Assembly: GCA_039795715.1 (NCBI GenBank)
Contig: JBDKLD010000017.1
Coordinates: forward strand, 1 to 26,124
DNA: 26,124 nt
Reading direction: 5' to 3'
Origin: JAGOSA01 sp039795715
Lineage (GTDB): Bacteria > Patescibacteriota > Minisyncoccia > Phycocordibacterales > UBA9973
Made by a program: the position numbers and the translations under genes. The notes beneath the pieces were generated by a model. That model saw only the letters and a program-made list of their open reading frames with translations, did no database searches and had not been told where the DNA came from. How positions within the stretch are numbered: position 1 is the first letter of the stretch; each line of letters begins with the position of its first letter. Positions 6,328-15,560 of the stretch are shown here, piece by piece.

Positions 6328-8043
6328 TTATAGCTCCTTCGATTGACGATTATTTTTAATCTGATAAATCTTGTCTCCTATGTCTTTTGATTCTGCATGC
6401 AACCTCTGCGCCTCACTACCTTTCTTTTCTTGCTCAGCTTGTCGCATCTTGCGAAGCGTGTCTGACAATAATTCTTCATAATTTGCCAGTAAGAGCGTGG
6501 CGATAAGTTCTTCTGATATCTTTTCTAGTTTATCACTGCCACTATAGTATAATTCTGCTTCAAGTGTAAGTGATGGTATACGTTCCTCCGGCAGACTGGC
6601 AGTAAAGGATTCAATTGGCACTTTCATGGCCTCCATAAAGCCTAACCTAATTTTTTCTACATTAACTTTTTCTCCAAAAACTTTTTCGAAACCCACTACA
6701 CGCTCCGCCGCTTCTTCTCTCGCCGTGCGCCTGAGTGGTGGCGACGTTTCAGTCGGGGCAACTTCTTGAACGGTCTTGGGCATCAATTTTTTGAGATCAT
6801 CGCGTACCGAAGCTTCTGGCAAATCAAACATCTCACTCACCTTCTTCATGTAGTATGACTGCTCCATATTTCCCGGCAATGCAACAATGAGTGGTAGAAC
6901 TTCTTCCTTCACTTTTCTGATCTGCTCACGAGGAGAATCGGAGTGTCTTTTGGCAAGCAACATAAGGTAATCGATAACTGGCTCGGCATTTTTCAATGCT
7001 GACGTCCACGCTTCAGGATTTTCTTTGATAACATCTGCTGGGTCCTTTTCAGTCAATGCAATTGCTTTAGTCTCAAGACCAAGCGTAAATGCTAACATTG
7101 CGGCTTTGCGAAGAGCAGCTTGACCTGCATTGTCATTGTCAAAACAGAATACAACACTATCGGTAAAACGCTTGAGAAGTTGTAGGTGTTCATCGGTGAG
7201 GGCCGTACCTGAGACAGCGACAACATTGGTATTGCCGGCCTGATGAATCATAATAGCGTCCATTTGCCCCTCTACGACGATTACCTTGCTGTTCTTAAGA
7301 ATGGCAGATTTCGCAAGGTCGAGCCCATAGAGAATCGAGGATTTATGATAGAGAGCTGTTTCAGGTGAATTCACATACTTACCCATCTGCGCATCGCCAT
7401 CAGGCATTATTCGGCCAGTAAAGGCGACAGGCTTGCCCTGCGTTGAAGAGATCGGGAACATGATGCGGTTGCGGAAACGGTCGTACGAGTTTGCGCGACC
7501 ACTTTTGCCTGGAATAGACAGCCCGGCTTTTTCAATAATCCCCGCTTGCCAGCCTTTCTGGCGCAAATGGTTGACCAAGTTTTCCCAACCATCTGGTGCA
7601 AATCCGATACGGAATGTTTTTGCTGTTTCTCCAGTGATGCCACGCGACTTCAAGTAATCGATTGCAGTTTTTGATTTGCGAAGTTCACCTTCGTAAAACT
7701 TTGTTGCGGCTTCAAGCACATCGTAGAGCATGGCTTTCTCGCCACCATCACGCTTGGCTTTGCCGTCGAGAACTATCCCCGCCTTCTCGGCGAGCATCTT
7801 GAGTGTAGCCGGAAAGTCGAGTCCTTCTATTTCTTGAACAAAACTGAATATGTCGCCACCTTTACCGCAACCAAAACAGTGGTACGTATTTCTCGCTGGC
7901 GAGAGCATGAATGACGGCGTGCGTTCATTGTGGAAAGGACATTTGGCTTTGAAGTAAATTCCAGACCGGTCGAGTTTGACGTACGCAGAAACCACGTCGA
8001 CAATGGAAAGCTTTTCTTTTATTTGCTCTACGGGAGTGCTCAT
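6328..8043 (-). CDS. dnaG: DNA primase
   Basis: The 571-residue protein is bacterial primase, which makes RNA primers for the replisome. The N-terminal CHC2 zinc finger is intact: C35-PF-H38 and C56-FG-C59 in CPFHNERTPSF and YHCFGCGKGGD. The DNA-binding and TOPRIM core follows (RFRNRIMFPI at about 189). TOPRIM acidic residues are E258 in VIVVEGQMDA and D302/D304 in CFDNDNAG. The C-terminal helicase-binding part (about 430-571) is divergent, charged and probably helical. Length is near that of typical primases. It lies 51 bases after rpoC and six before rpoD, all on the minus strand, so it is probably expressed with RNA polymerase genes. No promoter or terminator was seen in either gap. Confidence 0.97.
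   Translation of the reverse strand: MSTPVEQIKEKLSIVDVVSAYVKLDRSGIYFKAKCPFHNERTPSFMLSPARNTYHCFGCGKGGDIFSFVQEIEGLDFPATLKMLAEKAGIVLDGKAKRDGGEKAMLYDVLEAATKFYEGELRKSKTAIDYLKSRGITGETAKTFRIGFAPDGWENLVNHLRQKGWQAGIIEKAGLSIPGKSGRANSYDRFRNRIMFPISSTQGKPVAFTGRIMPDGDAQMGKYVNSPETALYHKSSILYGLDLAKSAILKNSKVIVVEGQMDAIMIHQAGNTNVVAVSGTALTDEHLQLLKRFTDSVVFCFDNDNAGQAALRKAAMLAFTLGLETKAIALTEKDPADVIKENPEAWTSALKNAEPVIDYLMLLAKRHSDSPREQIRKVKEEVLPLIVALPGNMEQSYYMKKVSEMFDLPEASVRDDLKKLMPKTVQEVAPTETSPPLRRTAREEAAERVVGFEKVFGEKVNVEKIRLGFMEAMKVPIESFTASLPEERIPSLTLEAELYYSGSDKLEKISEELIATLLLANYEELLSDTLRKMRQAEQEKKGSEAQRLHAESKDIGDKIYQIKNNRQSKEL
6334..6339 (-). promoter_or_regulatory. Shine-Dalgarno site for rpoD
   Basis: AAGGAG on the minus strand lies at 6339-6334, inside the last codons of dnaG and 12 bases before the rpoD ATG. 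Most other starts in this window lack such a site, which suggests rpoD translation is set separately from dnaG. Confidence 0.6.
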
Positions 8044-8094
8044 AATTGTTTCAAAACTTTACCTTACCAAACCGATATGAAATTTTGCTGAAGA

Positions 8095-11000
8095 CTACTT
8101 CTTTTTTGGTTCAATTTTTTGCTTGAAACCTGTACCTGCCGGGATGAGTCGCCCAATGATGACATTTTCCATGAGACCACGGAGTCTGTCTTCGCCACCT
8201 TTAACAGCATTAGCGATGAGCACACGGTTTGTATTCTGGAAGGAAGCAGCTGCGAGCCAACTCTGCGTATTGAGAGAAGATTCTGTGATACCGAGAACAA
8301 TCATGTCGCCCTTGGCTTCAGTGAGTCCAGCTTCTTTCATCTTTTTATTTTCTTCAACGAGTTCGATATTTTCGATTACTTCGCCTGGTGAGAATGTTGT
8401 ATCGCCTGGATCTTTAACTTTTCGGCGAGAGAACATTTGGCGGATAATGATTTCGATGTGCTTCTTGGAAATAGACGCGCCCTGAAGTTCATACACTTTC
8501 ATGATTTCATCAATGATGTACTTCTCAGCGAGATCTTTGCCACCATAGTTGAATATGTCAGTGATATCAGCGGAACCGTCAGTGAGAATTTGCCCTGCAG
8601 TAACTTTTTCTCCTACTTTGACATGAACAGTGCGGTGTACGCCAACTGTGTATTCAATAGTGTTTGACTTACCAACTTTGATATCTGAGAGTACGACAAT
8701 AACTTTTTCTTTGCCCTCAACACGGATTTCCATTACTTCGCCATCTGTTTCAGCAACAACAGCAAGAGAGCGGTGTGGGCGGCGGCGTTCGAAGATTTCT
8801 TCGATACGTGGCAAGCCTTGGGTAATGTCGACACCTGCGACACCACCGGCATGGAAGGTTCGGAGCGTGAGCTGAGTACCAGGTTCACCGATAGCTTGCG
8901 CGGCAATAATTCCGACCGCTTCTCCCAAATCCACCATGTGGTTGCGACCTAGATCGAGACCGTAGCAGAGCTTGCAGAGACCATACACAGTCTTACAAGT
9001 AAGTGGAGAACGAACCATAGCTTCTTTGACACCAGCTGCTTGAATGTTGACTGCATCTTCTTTTGTGACAAGCGTGCCTGATTTGTAGATTACTTTTCCG
9101 TCAGCATCTTTGAGGTCAGCTGCGAGTACACGTCCACGAATATTTTTGGAAAGCGGAATGATGATACCAGCAATGTTGTCTTCCTTTGCAATACGGCCTT
9201 CTTTTGTTCCGCAATCTTCTTCAGTAATACGAACATCTTGCGCCGCAACAACGAGACGACGAGTGAGGTAACCGGCACGAGCAGTATTGAGTGCGGTGTC
9301 AGCAAGACCCTTACGAGCACCGTGAGTTGTAATAAAGTATTCAATCGGTGACAGACCCTCTTTGTATGAAGGAATAATCGGGAAGTCGATAGTGCGTCCA
9401 GCTGTGTTGACGATGAGACCTTTCATACCAGCCATCTGTGTCACCTGCGAAATAGATCCGCGCGCGCCAGATCGAAGCATGTCTTCAACTGAACCGTTTT
9501 TCTCAAGAGTTCCAGGGATGAGTTTTTCGAGTTCAATTTTGATCGAATCCCAAATTTCAATTACCTTTCGATATTTTTCATCAACAGAGATAAGACCGTC
9601 ATTGTACTGAGAACGAACTTCTTCTTCCATCTTGCGTCCTTTTTCAATAATGACTTTCTTGCCTTCTGGAACGCGGACATTGTCGATACCCCAAGTGATG
9701 CCCGACTTTGTGATGTACTTGTAGCCGAAGTCTTTAATCTTGTCGAGAATAACTGGGGTGGCATCAATACCGTAGCGGTAAATAACTTCATCAATGAGAG
9801 AAGAAATGCGCTTTTGACTCATTTCTTCGTTGAGGTATGGCATATCAGCAGGGAGAATTGAATTGAAGAAAAGTCGTCCAACTGAAGTCTCAAATGCCTT
9901 GCCACCGTACTGCGCGTACTTTTCTTTTTCAGTACCGAGCACCATGATTTTGGCGCGGAAAGAAACTTCGTTAAAGTCATTGGCAGTAATTGCTTGGTTT
10001 GGACTGGCAAAATATTTGCCTTCGCCCTTTTCACCATCAACTGCTTTTGTCATCCAGTAGCAACCAAGAGCGATGTCGAGAAGTTTAACAGAAACAATCG
10101 GGTCGCCATTTTGTGGCTTGAGAAGGTTTTTATTTGATGCCATGAGGTCGCGAGCTTCTGCTTGTGCCTGGTCAGAAAGCGGAACATAAACAGCCATTTG
10201 GTCACCGTCGAAGTCAGCGTTGTATGCAGAACAAACGAGTGGGTGAACTTGTATAGCATTACCTTCGATGAGTACTGGATGGAAAGCTTGAATACCGAGA
10301 CGGTGAAGCGTCGGTGCACGGTTGAGGAGCACGTACTTGCCTTCGATTACTTCTTCAAGGATTGCCCAAACTTCAGGAACAGCTTCTTCAATGAGACGGT
10401 TTGCGCCTTTTGTATTGTGAGCATGTTCATATTTGATGAGCTTGGCGATGACAAATGGACGGAAAAGTTCGAGTGCCATGTGTTTTGGAAGACCACATTG
10501 GTCGAGGCGAAGCTGTGGACCGATGACAATAACCGAACGACCAGAGTAGTCGACACGCTTACCGAGCAAGTTCTGACGGAAGAGACCCTGTTTTGATTTG
10601 AGGTTGTCAGAGAGAGATTTAAGAGCTCGGCGCTGTGACTGGCTCATGGCCTGGCTGTCGCCTTGTGAAGTAATCGAGTTGTCGAAGAGTGCGTCAACGG
10701 CCTCCTGCAAGATACGCTTTTCGTTTCTGAGGATAACATCTGGTGCACCGATTTCCTTGAGCTTCTTGAGGCGGTTATTGCGATTAATGACGCGACGATA
10801 GAGGTCGTTGACGTCAGACGTCGCATGGCGACCACCTTCAAGGGCAACCATCGGGCGAAGTGCTGGCGGAATAACTGGAATTGCGGTCATAAACATCCAC
10901 TCTGGACGGAGCAAAGCCGTGTGCATCGAGCGTACGAGACCGATTCGTTTCTGAAGTTTTTCTCGTTCAACTGAACTCGCCTTCTCTACTTTCTCTTCGC

Positions 11001-11700
11001 ATTTTTCGAGTAACTTCTTGAGGTCGATATTTTTGAAGAGGTTGAAGATGGCTTCTGCGCCAATTGAGGCTTCGAAACATGTACCGTATTTGAGTGAATA
11101 GTGGTGGTATGAAATTTCATTCAAGACTTTACCTTCATGGATTTCGCCGATTTCTTTTTTGATATTGAGGAGAAGTTCTTTGAGACGTTCTTTGGTTTCT
11201 TCGTCGTTAGCCGTCTTCATTTTTGTTTTGAATTCAGTTTCAACGTCTTTGAGGACGGTTGCCTTTTCATCTTCATATACTTTCGTGATGATGTAGCCAG
11301 CGAAGTAAATGACTTTTTCAAGATCAGTTACTGGAATACCAGTGAGAATAGACATGCGAGATGGCACACCACGGAGGAACCAAATGTGCGCAACCGGTGA
11401 AGCGAGTTCAATGTGGCCCATGCGTTCTCGGCGAACGACTGCCATAGTGACTTCAACGCCACATTTTTCACAGATGATACCTGCATAACGAATACGCTTG
11501 TATTTACCACAGTAACATTCGTAGTCTTTTTCTGGACCAAATACGCGCTCGTCAAATAGACCACCGCGTTCTGAACGTCCAGTTCGGTAGTTGATTGTCT
11601 CTGGCTTGGTGACTTCGCCATAACTCCATTCGCGGATTCTCTCAGGAGAAGCCATTTTGAGTGTGATGTAGTCGAAACTTGTTGTATCTAATGTTTTCAT
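8095..11700 (-). CDS. rpoC: DNA-directed RNA polymerase subunit beta'
   Basis: The 1201-residue protein is the beta' subunit, close to the short Gram-positive type length. The N-terminal zinc ribbon is C62-Y-C64 and C77-EK-C80. The catalytic loop YNADFDGDQMAVYVPLS places the Mg-binding aspartates at 496, 498 and 500. The bridge helix/trigger-loop region contains TAGYLTRRLVVAAQDV. The second zinc site is built from the Cys in EEDCGTKEG and the TCKTVYGLCKLCYG cluster. The C-terminal part includes GEPGTQLTLRTFHAGG. It forms most of the active-site cleft with beta. It begins 22 bases after rpoB, with no Shine-Dalgarno. The start MKTLDTTSFDYITLKMASPE matches the usual N-terminus. Confidence 0.98.
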   Translation of the reverse strand: MKTLDTTSFDYITLKMASPERIREWSYGEVTKPETINYRTGRSERGGLFDERVFGPEKDYECYCGKYKRIRYAGIICEKCGVEVTMAVVRRERMGHIELASPVAHIWFLRGVPSRMSILTGIPVTDLEKVIYFAGYIITKVYEDEKATVLKDVETEFKTKMKTANDEETKERLKELLLNIKKEIGEIHEGKVLNEISYHHYSLKYGTCFEASIGAEAIFNLFKNIDLKKLLEKCEEKVEKASSVEREKLQKRIGLVRSMHTALLRPEWMFMTAIPVIPPALRPMVALEGGRHATSDVNDLYRRVINRNNRLKKLKEIGAPDVILRNEKRILQEAVDALFDNSITSQGDSQAMSQSQRRALKSLSDNLKSKQGLFRQNLLGKRVDYSGRSVIVIGPQLRLDQCGLPKHMALELFRPFVIAKLIKYEHAHNTKGANRLIEEAVPEVWAILEEVIEGKYVLLNRAPTLHRLGIQAFHPVLIEGNAIQVHPLVCSAYNADFDGDQMAVYVPLSDQAQAEARDLMASNKNLLKPQNGDPIVSVKLLDIALGCYWMTKAVDGEKGEGKYFASPNQAITANDFNEVSFRAKIMVLGTEKEKYAQYGGKAFETSVGRLFFNSILPADMPYLNEEMSQKRISSLIDEVIYRYGIDATPVILDKIKDFGYKYITKSGITWGIDNVRVPEGKKVIIEKGRKMEEEVRSQYNDGLISVDEKYRKVIEIWDSIKIELEKLIPGTLEKNGSVEDMLRSGARGSISQVTQMAGMKGLIVNTAGRTIDFPIIPSYKEGLSPIEYFITTHGARKGLADTALNTARAGYLTRRLVVAAQDVRITEEDCGTKEGRIAKEDNIAGIIIPLSKNIRGRVLAADLKDADGKVIYKSGTLVTKEDAVNIQAAGVKEAMVRSPLTCKTVYGLCKLCYGLDLGRNHMVDLGEAVGIIAAQAIGEPGTQLTLRTFHAGGVAGVDITQGLPRIEEIFERRRPHRSLAVVAETDGEVMEIRVEGKEKVIVVLSDIKVGKSNTIEYTVGVHRTVHVKVGEKVTAGQILTDGSADITDIFNYGGKDLAEKYIIDEIMKVYELQGASISKKHIEIIIRQMFSRRKVKDPGDTTFSPGEVIENIELVEENKKMKEAGLTEAKGDMIVLGITESSLNTQSWLAAASFQNTNRVLIANAVKGGEDRLRGLMENVIIGRLIPAGTGFKQKIEPKKK

Positions 11701-11722
11701 AATAATTTTAGATTAAATTAAT

Positions 11723-14700
11723 TTAGGCTTCATCCTGATGAGAGATAATCGGTTTGTCGGACTTGAGTTCGACATCAAGAGCGAGGCCTCGCAAGTAGTT
11801 CAACATGACTTGGAACGATGCAGGTGAGTTTGGCTCTTTGATTGATTCTCCCTTGATAATGGATTTGAAGGTTTCTGTTCGACCTTTTATATCATCTGAT
11901 TTGACGGTGATCATTTCTCGCAATGTGTAGGCAGCTCCGTAACCTTCGAGTGCCCAGACTTCCATTTCTCCAAAACGCTGTCCACCACCTTGTGCTTTAC
12001 CGCCAAGTGGTTGCTGTGTGATGAGAGAGTACGGTCCGATTGAACGCATGTGAATCTTGTCTTCAACCATGTGGTGCAATTTGAGGATGTACATGTAGCC
12101 GATAGCGATGTCCTGTTCAAATTTCTCGCCCGTCCGGCCGTCGATGAGTGGCACTTTGCCGTTTGCTGGCATACCAGCTTTGACGAGCTCTTCTTTGATT
12201 TCGACATCAGTTGCGCCAGAGAAAGGAGGCACGATAGCTTGGTAGCCGAGTGTGTGCGCAGCCATGCCGAGGTGCATTTCCAAAATCTGTCCGAGGTTCA
12301 TACGTGAAGGAACACCGAGTGGAGTGAGAATGATATCGATTGGAGTTCCATCTTCACGGTGTGGCATATCTTCTTCTGGAAGAATTGTTGAGATGACACC
12401 TTTGTTTCCATGGCGTCCAGCAAGTTTGTCACCGACTGAAATGTTTCGGACCTGAGCGAGTTCGATGACGACTTTCTTGATGATTCCTGATTCGAGTTGG
12501 TGTCCTTGATCACGAGAGAAAATCTTGACTGAAATAACGCGACCGCGTTTGCCGTGTTCGAGGCGAAGCGAAGTGTCTTTCACATCGCGAGCTTTTTCAG
12601 CGAAGATTGATCGGAGGAGGCGTTCTTCTGGAGTGAGTTCAGTTTCGCCTTTTGGTGTGATTTTACCAACGAGAATATCGTTTTCGCGAACTTCAGCGCC
12701 GATACGAACAATGCCTTCTTCGTCGAGATCTTTGAGCTTGAGTTCAGAAACGTTTGGAATGTCGCGCGTAGTGACTTCGGGTCCGAGCTTTGTGTCACGA
12801 ACTGTACAGATAAATTCTTCGATATGAATCGAGGTGAATTTACTGTGCTTGACGAGACGCTCAGAAAGAATAATGGCGTCTTCGTAGTTTGCACCGTTCC
12901 AAGACATGAATGCCACGAGTGCATTTTGTCCAATAGAAATCTGACCGCCATCTGAAGTAGATGTATCAGCAAGTAGATCACCTTTCTTTACTTTTTGCCC
13001 GACAGAAACAACTGGGCGCTGATGGTATGAAGTGAAGTAGTTTGTTCGCTCAAAGTTGACGAGTGTGTAGCCAACTTTTTTGCCAGACTTAGTGCCTTCA
13101 ACGATGACGTGCTTGGCATCAACTGCAGTAACAACACCGTCTTCGGCTGACATAACGAGACGTCCTGTGTCGCGAGCAGCGAGTTGCTCGATACCAGTAG
13201 CAACGAGAGGAGCTTCAGGAACGACACACGGGAGTGCTTGTTTTTGCATGTTCGAACCCATGAGCGCACGGTTGGCGTCATTGTGTTCGAGAAATGGAAT
13301 CATGCTTGTCGCGATAGAGAAAGCTTGGTTAGTCGCAATATCCATGAAGTCTACTTTCTCTCGTTCAATGAGACCAGGAGAAGTTTTGACACGGGCCTCA
13401 ACGCGAGCATCGAGGAGCTTGCCGTCTTCGTCATATTTAACACCAGCGTGAGCAATGTTGAATGATTCTTCTTCGAGCGCATTCATGTAAACGATTTCGC
13501 CAGTGATCTTGCTGTTTTTCACTTTGATGTACGGAGTTTCGATGATGCCAAATTCGTTGACGCGCGCATAAATAGACAAGTGGAGGATAAGACCAATGTT
13601 CGGACCTTCTGGAGTGTGGATCGGACAGACGCGACCGTAGTGAGAGGTGTGCACGTCACGGACTTCGAGACCAGCACGTTCTCGGGAGAGACCGCCAGGA
13701 CCAAGAGCCGACAGGAGTCGGAGGTGTTCAATTTCGTCAAGAATATTGTTCTGACTCATGAACTGTGAGAGCTGGTTGGTAGTGAAGAACTCCTTGATAC
13801 GAGCTTGTAGCGGACGCTGGTTGATGATCTGGATAGGAAGAGCCTGTGTCGCATCGATAGTCGACATACGATCCTGAATATTTCTCTTGATTTGCATCAT
13901 GCCTGTGCGGAATTTTTGTTGAAGAAGTTCGCCAACAAAACGAACACGGCGCTGTGCAAGGTGGTCAATGTCATCTGGTTTTGCGCCGGGAGTGGCGTTG
14001 AGCATCATGAGATGTTCCAAGATAACAATGAGGTCGTCAGAGTTGAGCGAGCGACGTTCGAGCGATTGCTTGTCCATTGGCTTGTCAAAACGCTTGTTGA
14101 AGCGAAGACGTCCAACAGGAGAAAGGTCGTAGCGAGAAATGTCGAAAAGAGAGTTGATGAATTCCTTGGCGTTCTCTGATGTAGCAAGGTCGCCATCGCG
14201 GAGACGCTTGTAGATTTCGATGTATGAAGCATTGAGATCTTTGGCTGGATCTTTTTCGAGAGAGAGCTTGATGATTTTCTTGTGATCATCATTCTTGAAC
14301 TGAGCAATTATCTTGTCGTCAGTATGGAGACCGAGCACACGAATGAGTGAGCCGACGGAAAACTTACGCTTCTTGTCGATGCGCACATAGATAGCGCCAT
14401 CAGTTTCTGTTTCGATTTCAATCCAGACACCGCGCGCTGGAATAATCTTGGCACCAAAGACACGTTTGCCCTTGAGTTCAGATTCGTTGAAGAAAACACC
14501 GTACGAGCGAGCGAGTTGAGGCACTATCACACGTTCGACACCATTGATGATGAACGTACCGTGACCGGTCATGAGTGGGACATCAGAGAGGAAAATTTCC
14601 TGCTCCTTGTCAGTGCCACCAGAAACTTTATTAGTAAGCTTTACACGAGCCTTGAGTGGCGCCTCGTAAGAGACTTTATTTTCCTTGGCAAAAGACTCAT

Positions 14701-14947
14701 CGGTCTTTGGTTCACCAATAGTAAATGACTCAAATGCCAATTCGAACTTCTTGCCCGAATAGTCATGAATCGGCGAAAACTCCTTGAATACCTCCTTTAT
14801 GCCTTCTTCAATAAGCCAATTGAATGACGCGATTTGCGTATCCAAAAGGTTTGGAAAGTCGACAAAAGGTTTCTTGTATTTCGAAAAATACTTTTTCTCA
14901 CGCGCAGCCATGTGTCGATTGCCGTGGCTGTTCTTGGTTTTTTCCAT
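11723..14947 (-). CDS. rpoB: DNA-directed RNA polymerase subunit beta
   Basis: The 1074-residue protein is the catalytic beta subunit of RNA polymerase. Conserved blocks are seen in order: FPNLLDTQIASFNWLIEEG near the N-terminus, the rifampicin-pocket region (about 391-425), ALGPGGLSRERAGLEVRDVH, THYGRVCPIHTPEGPNIG-type block, GQNALVAFMSWNGANYEDA, DKLAGRHGNKGV and GGKAQGGGQRFGEMEVWALE. It is shorter than the E. coli protein because lineage-specific inserts are missing. In the rifampicin pocket, S398 replaces the E. coli D516 equivalent and L411 replaces the R529 equivalent, suggesting natural rifampicin insensitivity. Start at 14947 is preferred, though an in-frame ATG at 14911 (MAAREKKYF) is possible. 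It is the first gene of rpoB-rpoC-dnaG-rpoD. Confidence 0.98.
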   Translation of the reverse strand: MEKTKNSHGNRHMAAREKKYFSKYKKPFVDFPNLLDTQIASFNWLIEEGIKEVFKEFSPIHDYSGKKFELAFESFTIGEPKTDESFAKENKVSYEAPLKARVKLTNKVSGGTDKEQEIFLSDVPLMTGHGTFIINGVERVIVPQLARSYGVFFNESELKGKRVFGAKIIPARGVWIEIETETDGAIYVRIDKKRKFSVGSLIRVLGLHTDDKIIAQFKNDDHKKIIKLSLEKDPAKDLNASYIEIYKRLRDGDLATSENAKEFINSLFDISRYDLSPVGRLRFNKRFDKPMDKQSLERRSLNSDDLIVILEHLMMLNATPGAKPDDIDHLAQRRVRFVGELLQQKFRTGMMQIKRNIQDRMSTIDATQALPIQIINQRPLQARIKEFFTTNQLSQFMSQNNILDEIEHLRLLSALGPGGLSRERAGLEVRDVHTSHYGRVCPIHTPEGPNIGLILHLSIYARVNEFGIIETPYIKVKNSKITGEIVYMNALEEESFNIAHAGVKYDEDGKLLDARVEARVKTSPGLIEREKVDFMDIATNQAFSIATSMIPFLEHNDANRALMGSNMQKQALPCVVPEAPLVATGIEQLAARDTGRLVMSAEDGVVTAVDAKHVIVEGTKSGKKVGYTLVNFERTNYFTSYHQRPVVSVGQKVKKGDLLADTSTSDGGQISIGQNALVAFMSWNGANYEDAIILSERLVKHSKFTSIHIEEFICTVRDTKLGPEVTTRDIPNVSELKLKDLDEEGIVRIGAEVRENDILVGKITPKGETELTPEERLLRSIFAEKARDVKDTSLRLEHGKRGRVISVKIFSRDQGHQLESGIIKKVVIELAQVRNISVGDKLAGRHGNKGVISTILPEEDMPHREDGTPIDIILTPLGVPSRMNLGQILEMHLGMAAHTLGYQAIVPPFSGATDVEIKEELVKAGMPANGKVPLIDGRTGEKFEQDIAIGYMYILKLHHMVEDKIHMRSIGPYSLITQQPLGGKAQGGGQRFGEMEVWALEGYGAAYTLREMITVKSDDIKGRTETFKSIIKGESIKEPNSPASFQVMLNYLRGLALDVELKSDKPIISHQDEA

Positions 14948-15109
14948 GCCAAAATTAAAAAATAGACGACAAAATCAGTGACAAAAACTCATCACCTTAT
15001 TTTTCGGCTTATTTTCTTGCTAATATTAAAATTTGCACAATACCTCTCCCCTGGTATGAGCTTATAATGCGATTGAGGCCTCCATAACACAATCGTCAAT
15101 CAGGCATAG
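14948..15109 (-). promoter_or_regulatory. Long 5' leader of the rpoB operon
   Basis: The distance between the predicted transcription start (about 15103) and the rpoB ATG (14947) is about 155 bases, far longer than other leaders here. It holds possible hairpins: CGATTG/CAATCG (15070-15094 region) and ATACC/GGTAT (about 15040-15058). No rho-independent attenuator or known leader motif was recognised. Apart from this nothing else is seen in the 270-base gap to the divergent gene. Confidence 0.35.
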
Positions 15110-15137
15110 AGTATAGCAGTTTCAGAAGGACTGTCAA
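15110..15137 (-). promoter_or_regulatory. Predicted promoter of the rpoB-rpoC-dnaG-rpoD operon
   Basis: On the minus strand TTGACA (15137-15132) and TATACT (15115-15110) are 16 bases apart, with TGC just before the -10 (extended). It is the best promoter in the gap upstream of rpoB. Confidence 0.7.
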
Positions 15138-15162
15138 ACTTGGGGGTTTTACACAGTACCAA

Positions 15163-15197
15163 TTGACATATTGACCAACAAGCCATAGTGTTATGAA
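15163..15197 (+). promoter_or_regulatory. Possible promoter for the small plus-strand gene
   Basis: Two overlapping candidates exist: TTGACA (15163-15168) with TAGTGT 17 bases on, or TTGACC (15171-15176) with TATGAA (15192-15197) preceded by TGT. Neither is a perfect match. Confidence 0.35.
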
Positions 15198-15217
15198 AAC
15201 AGTAAAAACTATACAAA

Positions 15218-15499
15218 ATGAGAGCAGTAATTAGTAAGGACAAATTGCGAAATCAGGGCAGATATGTCTTGATCGAATACAGTGGAAAAGATAAGGTTGC
15301 AACCCTCAAAAGACAGAGTGACAACCTGGAAATCGAAGTAGAAATGGTGAATCAAAATTTTCACGACGAATTTGAAAAAATGGCAAAAATCAATGAGGAC
15401 CGCGCTTTTCAAAAGAAGCCACCCCCTGTTTGGCAAGCTGACATTAGAGAAAGTGGGAAATTCTTAAAAATGAGTGAGGTTGGAAATGAGCAAAGCTAG
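15218..15499 (+). CDS. Small charged protein of unknown function
   Basis: The family is not recognised. The 93-residue product has no signal peptide or membrane helix. Its first half could fold as a small beta barrel (RYVLIEYSGKDKVATLKRQ, LEIEVEMVNQNF), and the second half is charged and probably helical (DEFEKMAKINEDRAFQKK). It is divergent from rpoB and convergent with trmD, and is followed closely by a hairpin terminator (15534-15555). A second frame starting at 15474 overlaps its end but runs through that terminator and is not considered real. Coding status rests on the clean start, promoter-like sequence and terminator. Confidence 0.55.
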   Translation: MRAVISKDKLRNQGRYVLIEYSGKDKVATLKRQSDNLEIEVEMVNQNFHDEFEKMAKINEDRAFQKKPPPVWQADIRESGKFLKMSEVGNEQS

Positions 15500-15533
15500 A
15501 ATAAATCGGGCAAGAAAAGCGGTTAAGAAAACA

Positions 15534-15560
15534 AGAGCGGGTTTATACCTGCTCTTTTTA
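15534..15560. terminator. Terminator between the small gene and trmD
   Basis: AGAGCGGG (15534-15541) pairs with CCTGCTCT (15548-15555), one G-U pair, loop TTTATA, then TTTTATTTTA on the plus strand. It slightly overlaps the end of trmD at 15558. Confidence 0.75.

Noticed and set aside
10162..10596. Long plus-strand open frame (144 codons) inside rpoC
   Set aside because: It is antisense to a highly conserved region of rpoC and the protein has no domain-like features; it is a shadow frame.
14948..15109. Ribosomal protein L10-type leader upstream of rpoB
   Set aside because: rplJ and rplL are not adjacent and no L10-leader kink-turn pattern could be recognised by eye.
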